Shown here: piece after piece, positions 33,952 through 46,254 of the stretch
Position numbering within the stretch: the stretch's first letter is position 1
Layout: each line of letters opens with the position of its first letter
Origin: Calliphora vicina
Lineage: Eukaryota > Arthropoda > Insecta > Diptera > Calliphoridae
Assembly: GCF_958450345.1 (NCBI RefSeq)
Contig: NC_088781.1
Location: 124,756,431-124,820,430 of the forward strand
DNA length: 64,000 nt
Direction: 5' to 3'
Program-made: the position numbers and the translations under genes
Notes under the pieces: generated by a model
What the model was told of the DNA's origin: nothing
Databases searched by the model: none
Seen by the model: only the letters and a program-made list of their open reading frames with translations

Positions 33952-35090
33952 AAATCGATTTTTTTTATAAACAAAAACTCAAAAACTTTGCAGATAAGCG
34001 TTTAATCTGCGATACTCATATTTCTGAACAAAATTCGATTTGTCATATAAAAAAACCCAAAAATATAAAATCCTTAATAACTGTGTAAATAGGAGTTTAA
34101 TCGAGAAAAGGAACTCGATCTGTGATCACTCATATTTCTGACTCGATCTGTAATCACTCACATTTTGTATCGAAAATCGATTTTTTATATTAAAAAACTC
34201 AAAAATCTAAAATCCTTAATAAATTTGTAAATAAGCAATTAATCGAGAATATGAGCTCGATCTGTGATCACTCATATTTCTGGCCAAAATTCGATTTTTT
34301 ACATAAAAATTCAAAATATATAAATTCGCTAATAACTTGGCCAATAAGCGTTTAATCAAGAAAAAGTGCTCGATCTGTGATCACTCATACCAAAAATCTA
34401 TTTTTTATATAAAAACTCAAAATATCTAAATTCGCTAATAACTTGGCCAATAAACGTTTAATCAGGAAAAGGAGCTCGATCTGTGATAACTCATATTTTT
34501 TCCAAAAAAAAATATTTTTCATATAAAAAACTTCGAAAATCTACAATCCATAATAACTTTGTAAATAAGCGTTTAATCAAAAAAAAAGGAGTTCGATCTG
34601 TGTTCACTCATACTTCTGACCAAAAACCGATTTTTCATATGAAAAACCTCAAAAATCTAAAATCCTTATTAACTTTGTAAATCAGCGTTTAATCGAAAAA
34701 AGGGGCTCGATCTGTGATCATTCACATTTCTGACCAAATATCAAATTTTCATATAAAAAAACTTAAAATACTAAAATCTTTATTAACTTTGTAAATGGTC
34801 TTTAATTGAGAAAAGGAGATCGATCTGTGATCGCTCGTGTTTCTATTTCTGATATAAAAAACTCAAAAATCTAAGATCCTTATTAACTTTGTAAATAAGC
34901 GTTTAATGGAGAAAAGGAGCTCGATCTGTGATAATTTATATTTCTTGGAAAAAATCGATTTTTCATATGAAAAAACTCAAAAATCTAAAATCATTATTAA
35001 CATTTACAAAGTTAATAAGTAGAAAAGGAACTCGATCTGTGGTCACTCATATTTCTGACCAAAAATCGACTTTAAAAATCTAGAACAAAC
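33952..35090 (+). repeat. Satellite S1 array, about 10 diverged units
   Basis: The unit carries AAAATCGATTTTT, ATATAAAAA, AAATCTAAAATCC, TAAATAAGCGTTTAATC and CTCGATCTGTGATCACTCAT. Spacing is near 115-118 bp. This is the most diverged of the four arrays. Confidence 0.75.
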
Positions 35091-36885
35091 CTTGCGATAC
35101 TTTGGACTAAAAACGTAATTAAATGTTGGTCTGATTTCACTTATTCACTTAAACATATTATTTTAGACTACGCTTTAATTTTTTTTTTGAGTTTTTTTTA
35201 GTTGAGTAAATCAACTGCGTTTTTTTGGCTCCATACAAACATAGCTTTCATACCCTGCAATTGTGGTGACTGTCACCAAACTAGTGATTTTATCTCATAT
35301 TTAGGATCTCCACCGACTACCGATTTAGCAATTTGACTTGTTACTTTAACCTATGTGTGTTTTTGAAAGAAATCCTTTGACGCAAAGACTATAGTTTGGA
35401 ATATGAAATGACAAATAATGACAATTGATTCTACAAGATATAGATTCTGCTGAGTTACACAAATATTCCTAATAGAAAATAGTAGGCTAGACTACTGAGG
35501 AGGTGTAAAGTAATCATATTTCTCAGAAGAATAAAAATATATACATTGAGTCAACCAATTAACCAGATTGTAGTAAAACTACTGTCTAAAAGAGGTGCAT
35601 TGTCACTAATAAAACTGAGAGGCTGTAGGGGAGTAATAACACTACTACTAACAACCATTAATGACACTATTATTTTAAGTGTTAAATACTCTAAAGTGAT
35701 CATTAAATGTGTTGGGTCGTGTTGGTGTTTGTATTTTTATTTAAATGTCTACAATTAAAATTGTTCAAATGTACTCTAGTGGTTTGTTATTTGTATTTGA
35801 ATTTAATATTACCATGGTAGTGGCAGCTAATAGTTTTTGTAGCAACCAAAAATTGACACTAGAGCCATTCAAATAATTTCCTTATTTGAATTTAAGTTGA
35901 ATTAAAGCTAAACAAAAGTTGACTTGTATAATTCGAATGGATTTACCAAAGTAAAGGAGTACCAAAAAGGGGCCCAAAATTAATATTACATTCCAAGGAT
36001 ATTTGCAATTAAACCTAAATTTAAAACATTAAAATAAAATATTCGGATTTTTTTCTTAAAATATCTCAAGGCCCGGTATGGGCCTCTCTAACAATTCATA
36101 GAAAATGGTTAAGACATCAGTCAATACACAGGGCGTAATTTTCTTCAATATTTCAATTGAATCGTTTATTTCAAAAACCAATCAAGCAACAAATTATTGA
36201 TTTTGAGAAAACTAGGAGCTAGGAACTACCTAAAAAATACTTTTACAAAATTCATATTTTTTCCTCTGAAAATTATGTTTTTGTCTAACTGTTTGTAAAC
36301 ATAAAACTAATGTTTTATAAATAATATAAAGTTGGCACTTGACTGGTTTCTGGAAGAAAGAACCATCAATATTGTAAATTTCATAGGAAATAATCTAATT
36401 TGTTTAGGAACTTCAAATCCAAAATTACAAATGAACTTTTTAAAGTGTTTAACATCATAATCATAACTACATATTTGTTCTGAAATAACTATTCGTCATC
36501 ATAAACTCGTTCTACAGTGCATTCTACTTGAATTCCTATTTCACTAAACACGGATTTCTCGACTTTGCTTCTCCGTAAGAGGGGGCAGTATTTAATTTTT
36601 TTTGCATTAAACAATGCATTTACATTTTAAAAAAACAGTAATCGTCCAATAACTGAATTTATGATTTTTTGTTACTTGACTGTTTTTTGAAATAAAAGAT
36701 TCAATTGTATTTGCTCTAGCTTCCAAATCCGCGGAATCATGATTTTTATTTCCATATTGTTACGTTTTTACCTTTTACAAACGATGGTTTATTTACTTTA
36801 AATAAACCGTATTACGTTAATTGCAAATAAAAGCGAACGAATATAAGAGTTTTAAATTCTGCTGAGTATTTTTTTTTATTTACCT
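35091..36885. other. Non-coding AT-rich stretch
   Basis: No gene recognised. The 70-codon frame at 35546-35758 has no known motif. A small perfect palindrome, GGTGACTGTCACC, lies at about 35265. Confidence 0.35.
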
Positions 36886-37276
36886 ATCTATCTATATAAA
36901 TAAAAATCAATTATCGTTCGTTGGTAATTGCATCAGTTGAGAACGACCGAGCCGATTTAGACAATTTTTTTTTTAAATGTTGGTCATAGTCCAACTTAGG
37001 TTTTTATGGAATGCAAAATTGACCACGCCCACTTTTACGCCCAATCTTTTCGATTTATCTAAAATCGGAAAACGGCTAAACCGATTTGGCTAATTTTTTG
37101 TTTAAATGTTCGTAGTTATCCAATTTAAGTTTTTACTGAAGGAAAAATTTGCCACGCCCACTTTTTTCGATTTATCTTAAATCGGAAAACGTAGTAAAAT
37201 TCGTAAGAACAATTTACCACGCCCACTTTTTTTCGATATATCTAAAATCGCAGAAAGCCTGGACCGATTTGACTAT
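36886..37276 (+). repeat. Dispersed repeat, family E
   Basis: Starts TATCTATATAAATAAAAATC, followed by ATCGTTCGTTGGTAATTGC and CGAGCCGATTTAGAC. Three near-copies of an inner ~90-bp unit follow (CCACGCCCAC, TCTAAAATCGGAAAACG). It ends at the family B start at 37277. A related head lies at 7786-7886. The start resembles insect Helitron 5' ends. Confidence 0.6.
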
Positions 37277-38010
37277 TTATACCCTACACCACCATAGTGG
37301 GGACGCTATTATTCGTTTGTGCAGATGTTTGTAACGCCCAAAAACACCCACCTTAAAGTATACCGATCGACTTAGAATCGCTTTCTGAGTCGATTAAGCG
37401 ATGTCTGTCCGTCCGTCTGGTTGGCTGGCTCTCCATGTAAACCTTGCGCGCAGAGTACAGGTCGCAATTTTGAAGAAATTTCGATGAAATTTGATACATA
37501 TTATTTTTTCGGCTCAAGGACCAAGCCTATTGAAACTGGCTGAAATCGGTCCATTATTTCACCTAGCCCCCATACAAATGTCCTCCCTAAATTGGACTCT
37601 ATCGGTCATAAATGTTTAATTTATATATGTATCTCCACAAATTCCGCTCCAAATAAGTTTTATATACACAAAATTCATGTCACCAAATTTTGTTACGATC
37701 GATCCATATTTAGTCATAGCTCCCATATAGACCCGCTTCCGAAAATCACTTTAACGTGCATAAATCGCTTAAAAATGTTGGTAAACACACAAAATTCAAT
37801 GTAGTTAACTTTAATATACACATAAATCACACGACCTAATTTCATGGTGATCGGTCCATAATTGGTCATAGCCACCATATAAGGCCCACTTCCGAAAATC
37901 ACTCAAAAATAAAAATTATTTAAATTTTTAAAGAAATTTTTTTTTTGCTCTTTTACTTAGTGTAGGGTATTATATGGTCGGGCTTGACCGACCATACTTT
38001 CTTACTTGTT
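37277..38010 (+). mobile_element. Dispersed repeat family B, complete copy
   Basis: All landmarks are present: TTTATACCCTACACCACC, GAGTCGATTAAGCGATG with GTCCGTCCGTC near 37405, TAGTGTAGGGTATTATATGG, hairpin, CTTTCTTACTTGTT. It follows family E directly and is followed after 88 bp by a Helitron protein fragment. Confidence 0.8.
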
Positions 38011-38097
38011 TTTTAAATGTTTTGATCCACAAAAGTTTTTTACGCCCAATAATACGCTCATTAATACACCCACTTATCACCCAACTTATCACCCAAA

Positions 38098-38340
38098 TAT
38101 GTGACCAAAGGTAGTAACAAGGCATCTGGAAAATCTACATCTACAACATTGACCAGATTTTTTGACATGTGCCGAAATGATAAATTTGGCCGAACGCTGC
38201 TATACCCCGAAATGCTAAGATGTTATACTTGGAATCAATTTTCAAAGAAATTTCAACGGCGGAAACAGGTTTCCCCCATTTATTTTCCAAAGACACATTA
38301 GGTCCATCCGAGAAACGATGAGTGTTTATATTTGCGTTGG
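38098..38340 (+). pseudogene. Helitron replicase-helicase fragment (linker between Rep and helicase)
   Basis: The frame at 38101-38301 reads TLTRFFDMCRNDKFGRTLLY then PEMLRCYTWNQFSKKFQRRK. After a shift VHPRNDECLYLRW follows to 38340. In animal Helitrons the order is a TxFFxLCxxDxFARTLLYxEVPxYYTW block, a KRRKxG block, then a VHPxxxEcFYLRLLL block before the helicase. The residues between RRK and VHP (about 20) are deleted. It is dead. The satellite array starts within a few bases of its end. It could come from the same lineage as the fragment at 19263-19775, since they cover different parts of the protein. Confidence 0.75.
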
Positions 38341-38344
38341 CCAA

Positions 38345-39146
38345 AATAGATTTTTTATATAAAAACTCACAATATCTAAAATCGCTAATAACTTGGAAAA
38401 TAAGCGTTTAATCAAGAAAAGCAGTTCGATCAGTGATCACTCATATTTCTGAACAAAAATAGATTTTTTATATAAAACTTGGCCAATAAGCGTTTAATCA
38501 AGAAAAGCATCTCGATCTGTGACCACTCATATTTCTGGCTAAAAATCTAATTTTTATATACAAACTCACAATATCTAAAATCGCTAAAATCTTGGCCAAT
38601 AAGCGTTTAATCAAGAAAAGGAGCCCGATCTATGATCACTCATATTTCTGAACAAAAATCGATTTTTTATATAAAAACTCAAAATATTTAAAATCGCTAA
38701 TAATTTCGCCAATAAGCGCTTAATCAAGAAAAGCAGCTCGATCTGTGATCACTCATATTTCTAAACAAAAATCGATTTTTTATATAAAAACACACAATAT
38801 CTGAAATCGCTAATAACTTCGCCAATAAGCGTTTAATCAAGAAAATCAGCTCGATATGTGATCATTCATATTTCTGGCCAAAAATCGATTTTTTATATAA
38901 AAACTCAAAATATCTAAATTCGCTAGTAACTTCGCCAATAAGCGTTTAATCAAGAAAAGGAGCTCGATCTGTGATCACTCATATTTCTGAACAAAAATTG
39001 ATTTTTTATATAAAAACTCACAATATCTTAAATCGCTAATAACTTGGCCAATAAGCGTTTAATCAAGAAAAGCAGCTCGATCTGTGATCACTCATAATTC
39101 TGGCCAAGAATCGATTTTAACACACAATATCTGAAATCGCTAATAA
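38345..39146 (+). repeat. Satellite S1 array, about 7 units
   Basis: Units contain ATCGATTTTTTATATAAAAA, TCTAAAATCGCTAATAACTT, GGCCAATAAGCGTTTAATCA and AGCTCGATCTGTGATCACTC. The period is about 113-118 bp. The last unit breaks off at CTAATAACTTCGCCAA and passes into the family M arm. Confidence 0.8.
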
Positions 39147-39210
39147 CTTCGCCAATCGAAAGTTTAGAAATGCCAGATTTATTTGCAAAAAAATTAGATT
39201 CTCCCCACTG
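39147..39210 (+). mobile_element. Family M terminal arm
   Basis: TCGAAAGTTTAGAAATGCC, then AGATTTATTTGCAAAAAAAT and TAGATTCTCCCCACTG. This is the right inverted repeat of the element at 4695-5174. It is joined to S1 at the same point as the copy at 40283. Confidence 0.7.
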
Positions 39211-40032
39211 CACTGTGGTTCCAAATCATAATCTAGGTGGACAAAATTATTTGGCGCTCTTTTTATATAGAATTTGTATCTCCGATTCCAAAAAAAAAAG
39301 TTTAAAAGATCAATATAAACTTTTTGTCAAGTTACAGTAGGGTCTGATACATATAAAAATCGTTAATAAAAATTAAAAAAAAAATACGTTTTCATGTGTT
39401 TCTGAAACTAAATATTTAAAAAGATTGTATTTACTATATTGCAAGTAACAATAGGGTCTAGATATATAAAAATCAATAATAAATAAAGAAATATTTCTAA
39501 AAATTCCATTCCGTAAAAATTTAAAAAAAGTATTTCGGCTCATATTTCTGGCGGCTACAATTTTTTTACAAAGACATTCCTCAGAAGTTTCTTTAAATGA
39601 TGTATATAGTCATTGGACAGGCTTCGACGGTCTTTTTTTTGGCAAGCTATATAACATTCTTAGAAAAAATATCAGTATCTCAAATATACCCAAGTTGAAA
39701 GGACTATAACAGGAAAATGGAGAGGCCCATAAATATAAGATATACACTTAATAAAAGTCTATATCAATGTTTATCTATGTTTTGAAGTATGAACTTCTAT
39801 ATGGTAAAACAAATGAGATATATGTAATTAAGTAAAGCAGTAAAATATTAAAAAAAATCAACGAAAATATGATTCAAAATTTGTTGAACTTCTGGCGCTT
39901 CTGTCGAGAAAATGAAATGTCCAATTGAAAAAACCCATTTGTATTGGAAAAAAAAAACTTAGTTTTTCCAAATTCTGAAGATACCGATTTTCATAATTTT
40001 GTCCACCTAGATTTTGCTTTGGAATCACAGTG
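39211..40032. mobile_element. 822-bp inverted-repeat transposon, non-coding
   Basis: The left end is CACTGTGGTTCCAAATCATA and then ATCTAGGTGGACAAAATTA. The right end, reverse complemented, is CACTGTGATTCCAAAGCAAA and then the same ATCTAGGTGGACAAAATTA. That is about 39 bp with few mismatches. It separates a family M arm from resumed satellite. Target duplication is unclear: TGCA can be read at both borders if the repeats are taken to start at CTGTG. Inside, GTAGGGTCTGATACATATAA and a similar phrase (AATAGGGTCTAGATATATAA) lie about 100 bp apart. No transposase seen. Confidence 0.7.
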
Positions 40033-40282
40033 CAATATCTAAAATCGCTAATATCTTGGCCAATAAGCGTTTTATCAAGAAAAGGAGCTCGATCTGTGAT
40101 CACTCATATTTCTGAACAAAAATAGATTTTTTATATAAAAACTCACAATATATAAAATCGCTAATAACTTGGCCAATAAGCGTTTAATCAAGAAAAGCTG
40201 CTCGATCTGTGATCACTCATAATTCTGGCCAAAAATCGATTTTTTGTATAAAAACACACAATATCTGAAATCGCTAATAACT
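40033..40282 (+). repeat. Satellite S1, about 2 units
   Basis: Continues the array interrupted at 39147-40032 and again ends at CTAATAACTTCG before a family M arm. Confidence 0.75.
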
Positions 40283-40346
40283 TCGGCAGTCGAAAGTTTA
40301 GAAATGCCAGATTTATTTTCCAAAAAATTAGATTCTCCCCACTGTG
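40283..40346 (+). mobile_element. Family M terminal arm, second copy
   Basis: CAGTCGAAAGTTTAGAAATG, CCAGATTTATTTTCCAAAA and GATTCTCCCCACTGTG. The junction with S1 is the same as at 39147. Confidence 0.7.
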
Positions 40347-42929
40347 GATGGGTATGTTGGGTATAAATTATAACAACTCTTTATTTATTTAAATTAACAC
40401 AACAACAACAAAAATAGTTACTCTCTCTTAACAGCACCTACGATGTACTGGCTGCTCTGTAACTCGCTTTTACCATTATAGACACAGAGTCATCTTCTAG
40501 TAATTTCATGAATTTTTTAACGGACAAAACTAGAATATTCTATTTCCACAATGAGCTTCTAGAGCATTTTATGTTAACATAACATTATCATATTATAAAC
40601 AATGTTAATAACAGCTTGTTATCAACATTGTTTATCATGATTATTGTTGCTAGCAGTCGTATAATTTCAAATTGCTAATGTAAATTAGTATAGAGCAATA
40701 ATACAGCGACCTTTGCTAACTACTTTCCTATTTGCTTTCCCTTTTATTGTACATGTTTTTCTATTAATGTTTATTTTTTGTACAAATTTAATTTGGTATG
40801 TTTATATAAATGCTAGGTAATAAGCTCTTAATTGTTAATAATTAGTTGCAAATTGAGAAGATAATGTCTATTGCTAATTTTCATTGGTTAAATGTAAATG
40901 TATAGAAGCATTTAGCAATATTACTACTGATTAAATCAAGGAAATTTGTGCGAATGGGCTTAAATTATCTCACTCATGCTGAAAATGTTTATGGAAATAG
41001 CTTGAATTTTAGGATATTTAAGAGGAAAACCTATAAATAAATTGTGTGTTTAAAGACTTGCTTAATTTCCTTTTTTATAATAGTTGTTTTAATAATTTTA
41101 ATAACAATTGTATTTTTATATTTATGTATGTGGAAAATGTAAATGTCCTTTGACATCATCATAAACTTTTGTAGAACATATTTTTTTAATGACAATTTTG
41201 TTTTTAACAATTGTACTAATAATAAATTTAACACTCTGGAGAAAATAAAAATCATTTTTTTACTTTATTATTTAAACATGTACAAGTCAGTCAGATGTAT
41301 GGAAATCCCCGTGGTGTTAAGCAGCAATATTTTTTATTACAGCCAACAAAGTGAAGGTAGATTTCCGTAGGTATTTTAAATTTGTTAATATGTTTGTGAC
41401 CAAAAGAAGTTTATGTGTTGAGTAAGCAATAATTCTATGTTAAATGGATGAATGATTGCAGATTGTATTCTACTTTTCAAATAACTACTATTTGACATTC
41501 TCGCAACACGAAAGGCTACAACTTTGCCTCAGAGAGTAAATCAAAATTCCGAACTGAGAAAATTATCACTTTTTTGCAAAAATGACACCGAGGCCCCAAC
41601 TCTTTGGGGCTCATAAAAAAAGTGCATATCTTTGGGCAAAACTTGGAGACACTGGTCTTTTCTTGGTCTTTTATAATGTAGTGGTGTCCGTATATGGTTA
41701 TATTTCCATGACTCCAAAAATTACACACAGCGTTATTCAGTGTATATTTCTATTGAAGATCGATCAGAATTTATCGCCTGCATTATGAACGATATCTCAG
41801 TATTGTTTCCTTATCATTTTCAGTTTTTTAAGGTGAATATAGTTCGTTTCTAACCACACTTTTACATGTAGCTTTATGTTTTACACAGATAATAAAAATA
41901 TAACTTTTCAATTAAAAACTACACACTCCTTAAACTACAGAGATTTAATGAACAGAATAATATTGAAGCAAGTAAATATGAAAAACTACTGGTAATAAAA
42001 CAAATTTATTATCAGGAGTATAAAAGTCTTTAGAGTGCTTAAGATAATTCATATTCAAGAAAAAAAACTCCAACAACACGCATGAAAAACTCAAAAGAAA
42101 CAAAACTTTTTTATAAGATAAAAAGAAATCAAATTAAAATATTTTATTTGCCATCAAAGCTTCAATAGTTTTGCTACCAACAAGCTAATTCCAATATATG
42201 AAATTTTTATCTTCTTTACAATCAATTTATATTATTATTTTTTTTCTTTCCATAAAAGCCAAACTTTCTTTTTTACTTTCCTTTATTTTGGCGTAACAAA
42301 TTATTCCCTTTTTGCTACTAAAATTCAAAGTTTTGCAATTTTACATTTCCTTACTACAACATTATAATTTTATAAGAGAGAAATTATTACATTCGGCTCT
42401 TTGTTTTCGATTTGCTTTATTGTAGGAAAATTGAAATTCAATTTTCCAAAACAGTTACACAAGAAGCTAACCAAACTTGTAGGTATTGAAAACTAAAAAT
42501 AAGACACCAACAACAAGTGTGTGTTTGAGTTTTTGTAAAATTAATAGTGTCCCTAAGGTAACATAAGTTTCCACAACATTGCAGCAGCAGCAATATTTAG
42601 TTGGAATTACATTCATTGGGAAACCTATAGAATGTTCAATAAAGGAGCTTTTATGGTAGATTAAATTTTAAAAATTTATCTTAAACATGGAAATTCAAAA
42701 GATATTTTAAGTTTTGGCATAGTTAGATATTGTATAGGAATTTTAAATTGAAAAGTTTAGTTTAGAAAGTAGGAAAAAGGTTAATTGGTTATGTCATACT
42801 TAAAAAAAAATTAGTTTAAATAAATTTCAAATATGTAATAATTTATAGAAAATAAACAGAGTTAAACAATAAAACCACTTAAAGGCTGTTTGTCAATACA
42901 ACTACTCTTATGTTGAACATATATTTTCT
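40347..42929. other. Non-coding, mostly unassigned sequence
   Basis: No gene recognised. 40495-40650 is related to 25838-26015. The overlapping open frames at 41516-41788 on both strands have no known motif and no gene-like neighbour. 41880-42640 is mixed AT-rich DNA that may be unique. Confidence 0.35.
40598..40632. repeat. Hairpin matching 25967-26002
   Basis: AACAATGTTAATAACA and TGTTATCAACATTGTT around a two- to four-base loop. The stem differs from the copy at 25967 only near the loop. Confidence 0.65.
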
Positions 42930-43155
42930 AAAGAAAATTCAAGTTATAGAATTTTCTAAAAATCTGTTACTTTTCTATAGAAAATAAATGTTATCGATAA
43001 CTTTACAACTACAAACAAATTTTATCGATACCTTTTCTATAAAAAATAAAAGTTATCAATATCTCTTCTATAAAAAATAAAATTTATAGTAAACTTTTCT
43101 GGAGAAAATTAAATTTTTTGTTAACTTTTCTATAGAAAATAAACCAAGTTTTATT
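42930..43155. repeat. TATCGATA-type minisatellite, short block
   Basis: Repeats TTTTCTATAGAAAATAAA and GTTATCGATAACTTT-like phrases. It borders the minus-oriented S1 array. Confidence 0.6.
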
Positions 43156-43156
43156 T

Positions 43157-45073
43157 TTTGAGTTTTTATATAAAAAAATCGATTTTTTGTCAGAAATATG
43201 AGTGATCACAGATCGAGCTGCTTTTCTTGATTCAACGCTTATTGGCCAAGTTATTAGCGAATTTAGATATTTTGAGTTTTTATATAAAAAATCAATTTTT
43301 GGTCAGAAATATGAGTGATCGAAGATCGAGCTCTTTTCCTTGATTAAACGCTTATTGGCCAAGTTATTTGCGAATTTAGATATTTTGAGTTTTTATATAA
43401 AAAATCGATAAAAAATTGAATTTTGGTCAGAAATATGAGTGATCACAGATCGAGCTGCTTTTCTTGATCAAACGCTTATTGGCCAAGTTATTAGCGAATT
43501 TAGATATTTTGAGTCAGAAATATGAGTGATCGAAGATCGAGCTCTTTTCCTTGATTAAACGCTTATTGGCCAAGTTATTAGCGAATTTAAATATTTTGAG
43601 TTTTTATATAAAAAAAATCGATTTTTGGTCAGAAATATGAGTGATCACAGATCGAGCTGCTTTTCTTGATTCAACGCTTATTGGCCAAGTTATTAGCGAA
43701 TTTAGATATTTTGAGTTTTTATATAAAAAATCAATTTTTGGTCAGAAATATGAGTGATCACAGACCGAGCTGCTTTTCTTGATTAAACGCTTAATGGCCA
43801 TGTTATTAGCGAATTTAGATATTTTGAGTTTTTATATATAAAATCAAATTTTGGTCAGAAATATGAGTGATCACAGATCGAGCTGCTTTTCTTGATTCAA
43901 CGCTAATTGGCCAAGTTATTAGCGAATTTAGATATTTTGAGTCTTTATATTATAAAATCGATTTTTTGTCAGAATTCTGAGGGATCACAGATCGGGCTCT
44001 TTTTCTTGATTCAACGCTTATTGGCAAAGTTATTAGCGCATTTAGATATTTTGAGTTTTTATATAAAAATCGATTTTGGGCTAGAAATATGAGTGATCAC
44101 ATATCGAGCTCTTTTTCTTGATTAAACGCTTATTGGCCAAGTTATTAGCGAATTTAGATATTTTCAGTTTTTATATAAAAAATTGAATTTTGGTCAGAAA
44201 TATGAGTGATCACAGATCCAGCTGCTTTTCTTGATTAAACGCTTAATGGCCATGTTATTAGCGAATTTAGATATTTTGAGTTTTTATATATAAAATCAAA
44301 TTTTGGTCAGAAATATGAGTGATCACAGATCGAGCTACTTTTCTTGATTAAACGCTTATTGGCCAAGTTATTAGCGAATTTAGATATTTTGAGTTTTTAT
44401 ATAAAAAATCGAATTTTGGTCAAAAATTTTAGTGATCACAGATCGAGCTGCTTTTCTCGATTTAACTCTTATTGGCCAAGTTATTAGCGAATTTAGATAT
44501 TTTGAGTTTTTATATAAAAAATCGAATTTTGGTCAGAAATATGAGTGATCACAGATCGAGCTCTTTTTCTCGATTAAACACTTATTGGCCAAATTATTAG
44601 TGAATTTAGACATTTTGAGTTTTTATATAAAAAAATCGATTTTTGGTCAGAAATATGAGTGGTCACAGATCGAGCTCCTTATTTTGATTAAACGCTTCTG
44701 GCCAAGTTATTCGAAAAAATAGATATTTTGAGTTTTTATATAAAAAATTGATTTTTTGGTCAGAAATATGAGTGATCACAGATCGAGCGTCTTTTCTTGT
44801 TTAAACGCTTATTGGCTAAGTTATTAGCAAATTTAGATATTTTGAGTTTTTATATAAAAAATCGATTTTTGTTAAGAAATATGATTGATCACAGATCGAG
44901 CTGCTTTTCTTGATTAAACGCTTATTGGCCAAGTTATTAGCGAATTTATAAATTTTGAATTTTTATATAAAAAATCGAATTTTGGTCAGAAATATGAGTG
45001 ATCACAGATCGAGCTCTTTTTCTTGATTAAACTCTTATTGGCCAGGTTATTAGCGAATTTAGATATTTTGAGG
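43157..45073 (-). repeat. Satellite S1 array, about 17 units, reverse orientation
   Basis: Unit of about 113-114 bp: GAGTTTTTATATAAAAAATC, TTTTGGTCAGAAATATGAGT, GATCACAGATCGAGCT, TTGATTAAACGCTTATTGGC, CAAGTTATTAGCGAATTTAG. This is the longest and most regular S1 array, and is oriented opposite to those at 33952, 38345 and 40033. The 61-codon frame at 43907 is an artefact of it. Confidence 0.85.
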
Positions 45074-46254
45074 ACAAACAATTTTTAAACCCGATTTTTT
45101 CACCAAAATAAAGTTTTTTATCATAAAATATAAAAAAAAAGTTAATTTAAATTAAAAAGTTAAGTTATAAAAAAAATTTCCGCTTAACATTTTTTTAATA
45201 AAAATTCAACAAAATGAAAAAAAATATTATTGTTAAAAATTTTGAAATAAAAATTAAAAATTTTGTGCCTATGTTAAAATGTTTTAATATTTATTTATTT
45301 ATTTAAATTTTGTTCTATTTTCAATACCATTTATACCACAAAAAAAATAAAATGTAAAAAATAATTTTAAAAAAGATTTTCTAGTTTGTGCAAAATGGAC
45401 GTGATTCGGAACTTAAAAAGTGTCAAATGTGTTAAAAAAAAATAAGAAATAATGTGTGTTAATGATTTAACATGTTTTTATATTTAAGCTACAATTCCCC
45501 GTTAAATTTTCGAGACTTTTGATTTGTTTACATCTCTCACAAGAGTGTTGAATTCCCATGGTACCCGTATGTGTGAGAGAGTAATACTGAAAAATAGGGG
45601 ATTTTAAATCAGTGATGTCCTAAGCTAAAACTGATGTAGTATTGGTGAGAGAAAGAGAGCAGTACTGAAAGAAAAGTTTAGTAATGTAAATTCAAAATGT
45701 CAATAGTTTTTAAAGCTTTATTTGTTAACAACAATCAAGTCAACAATCTAAATCAAAGCTCATTAATTGAGAGTTCTATATTAATAATTTTCGACATATT
45801 TGTAAATATTTAAAATATGTAAAATATTTTTTTTGCTTATTTTATTACATTGTTTTGATTAAAATCTAAAAAAAATTGTTCACACTAGTAAATTGATGTG
45901 AAAAACCAGACAATACTTTAATGTTTTTTTTAAAGTTCTAAATATATTAAACAATATAAATATTTCTTTCAGTGATCATTAACAAAAATGTTTAAAAAAT
46001 AGCTTGTGCTTTCGTCGCTGTCTCAGTGACTACTAAACAAAAGAGAATAAGAATATGAGTGTTGTTAGTCAGCGCGTAAGCACAATTAAATGGAAATCAC
46101 TTAATTTAAATACAAAAAATGGGAGTTCTTCAAAATGCACAAACATTTCCATTTATAAAATTTTAAAAAATGTCTTTCATTGCTTGCAAAATCATGTCCA
46201 TTTCTTCGGCGGACTCTTAGCAGACACCTAAGAGTGCTGGAAATTTTTTAATTT
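45074..46254. other. Non-coding AT-rich stretch with an imperfect hairpin
   Basis: No gene seen. At 46003-46085, CTTGTGCTTTCGTCGCTG faces CAGCGCGTAAGCACAA with a loop of about 50 bp; origin unknown. 45540-45690 contains two related GAGAGA...AGTACTGAAA phrases. Confidence 0.35.

Noticed and set aside
38141..38344. 67-codon minus-strand open frame
   Set aside because: Antisense to the Helitron linker fragment, which has matching motifs on the plus strand.
39211..40032. Calling this element Transib on its CACTGTG ends
   Set aside because: The heptamer fits but the 5-bp flanks (CACTG versus CAATA) do not match, so only a generic inverted-repeat element is reported.
41516..41788. Overlapping 70- and 68-codon frames on both strands
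   Set aside because: No recognisable motif, and neither strand has splice or start context. Left as unassigned sequence.
33952..45073. S1 arrays as a CRISPR array
   Set aside because: Units are homogeneous over their full length with no variable spacers, and the host is an animal genome.
45612..46085. A hAT element starting at CAGTGATGTCC
   Set aside because: No matching right end (GGACATCACTG-like) and no 8-bp duplication was found.
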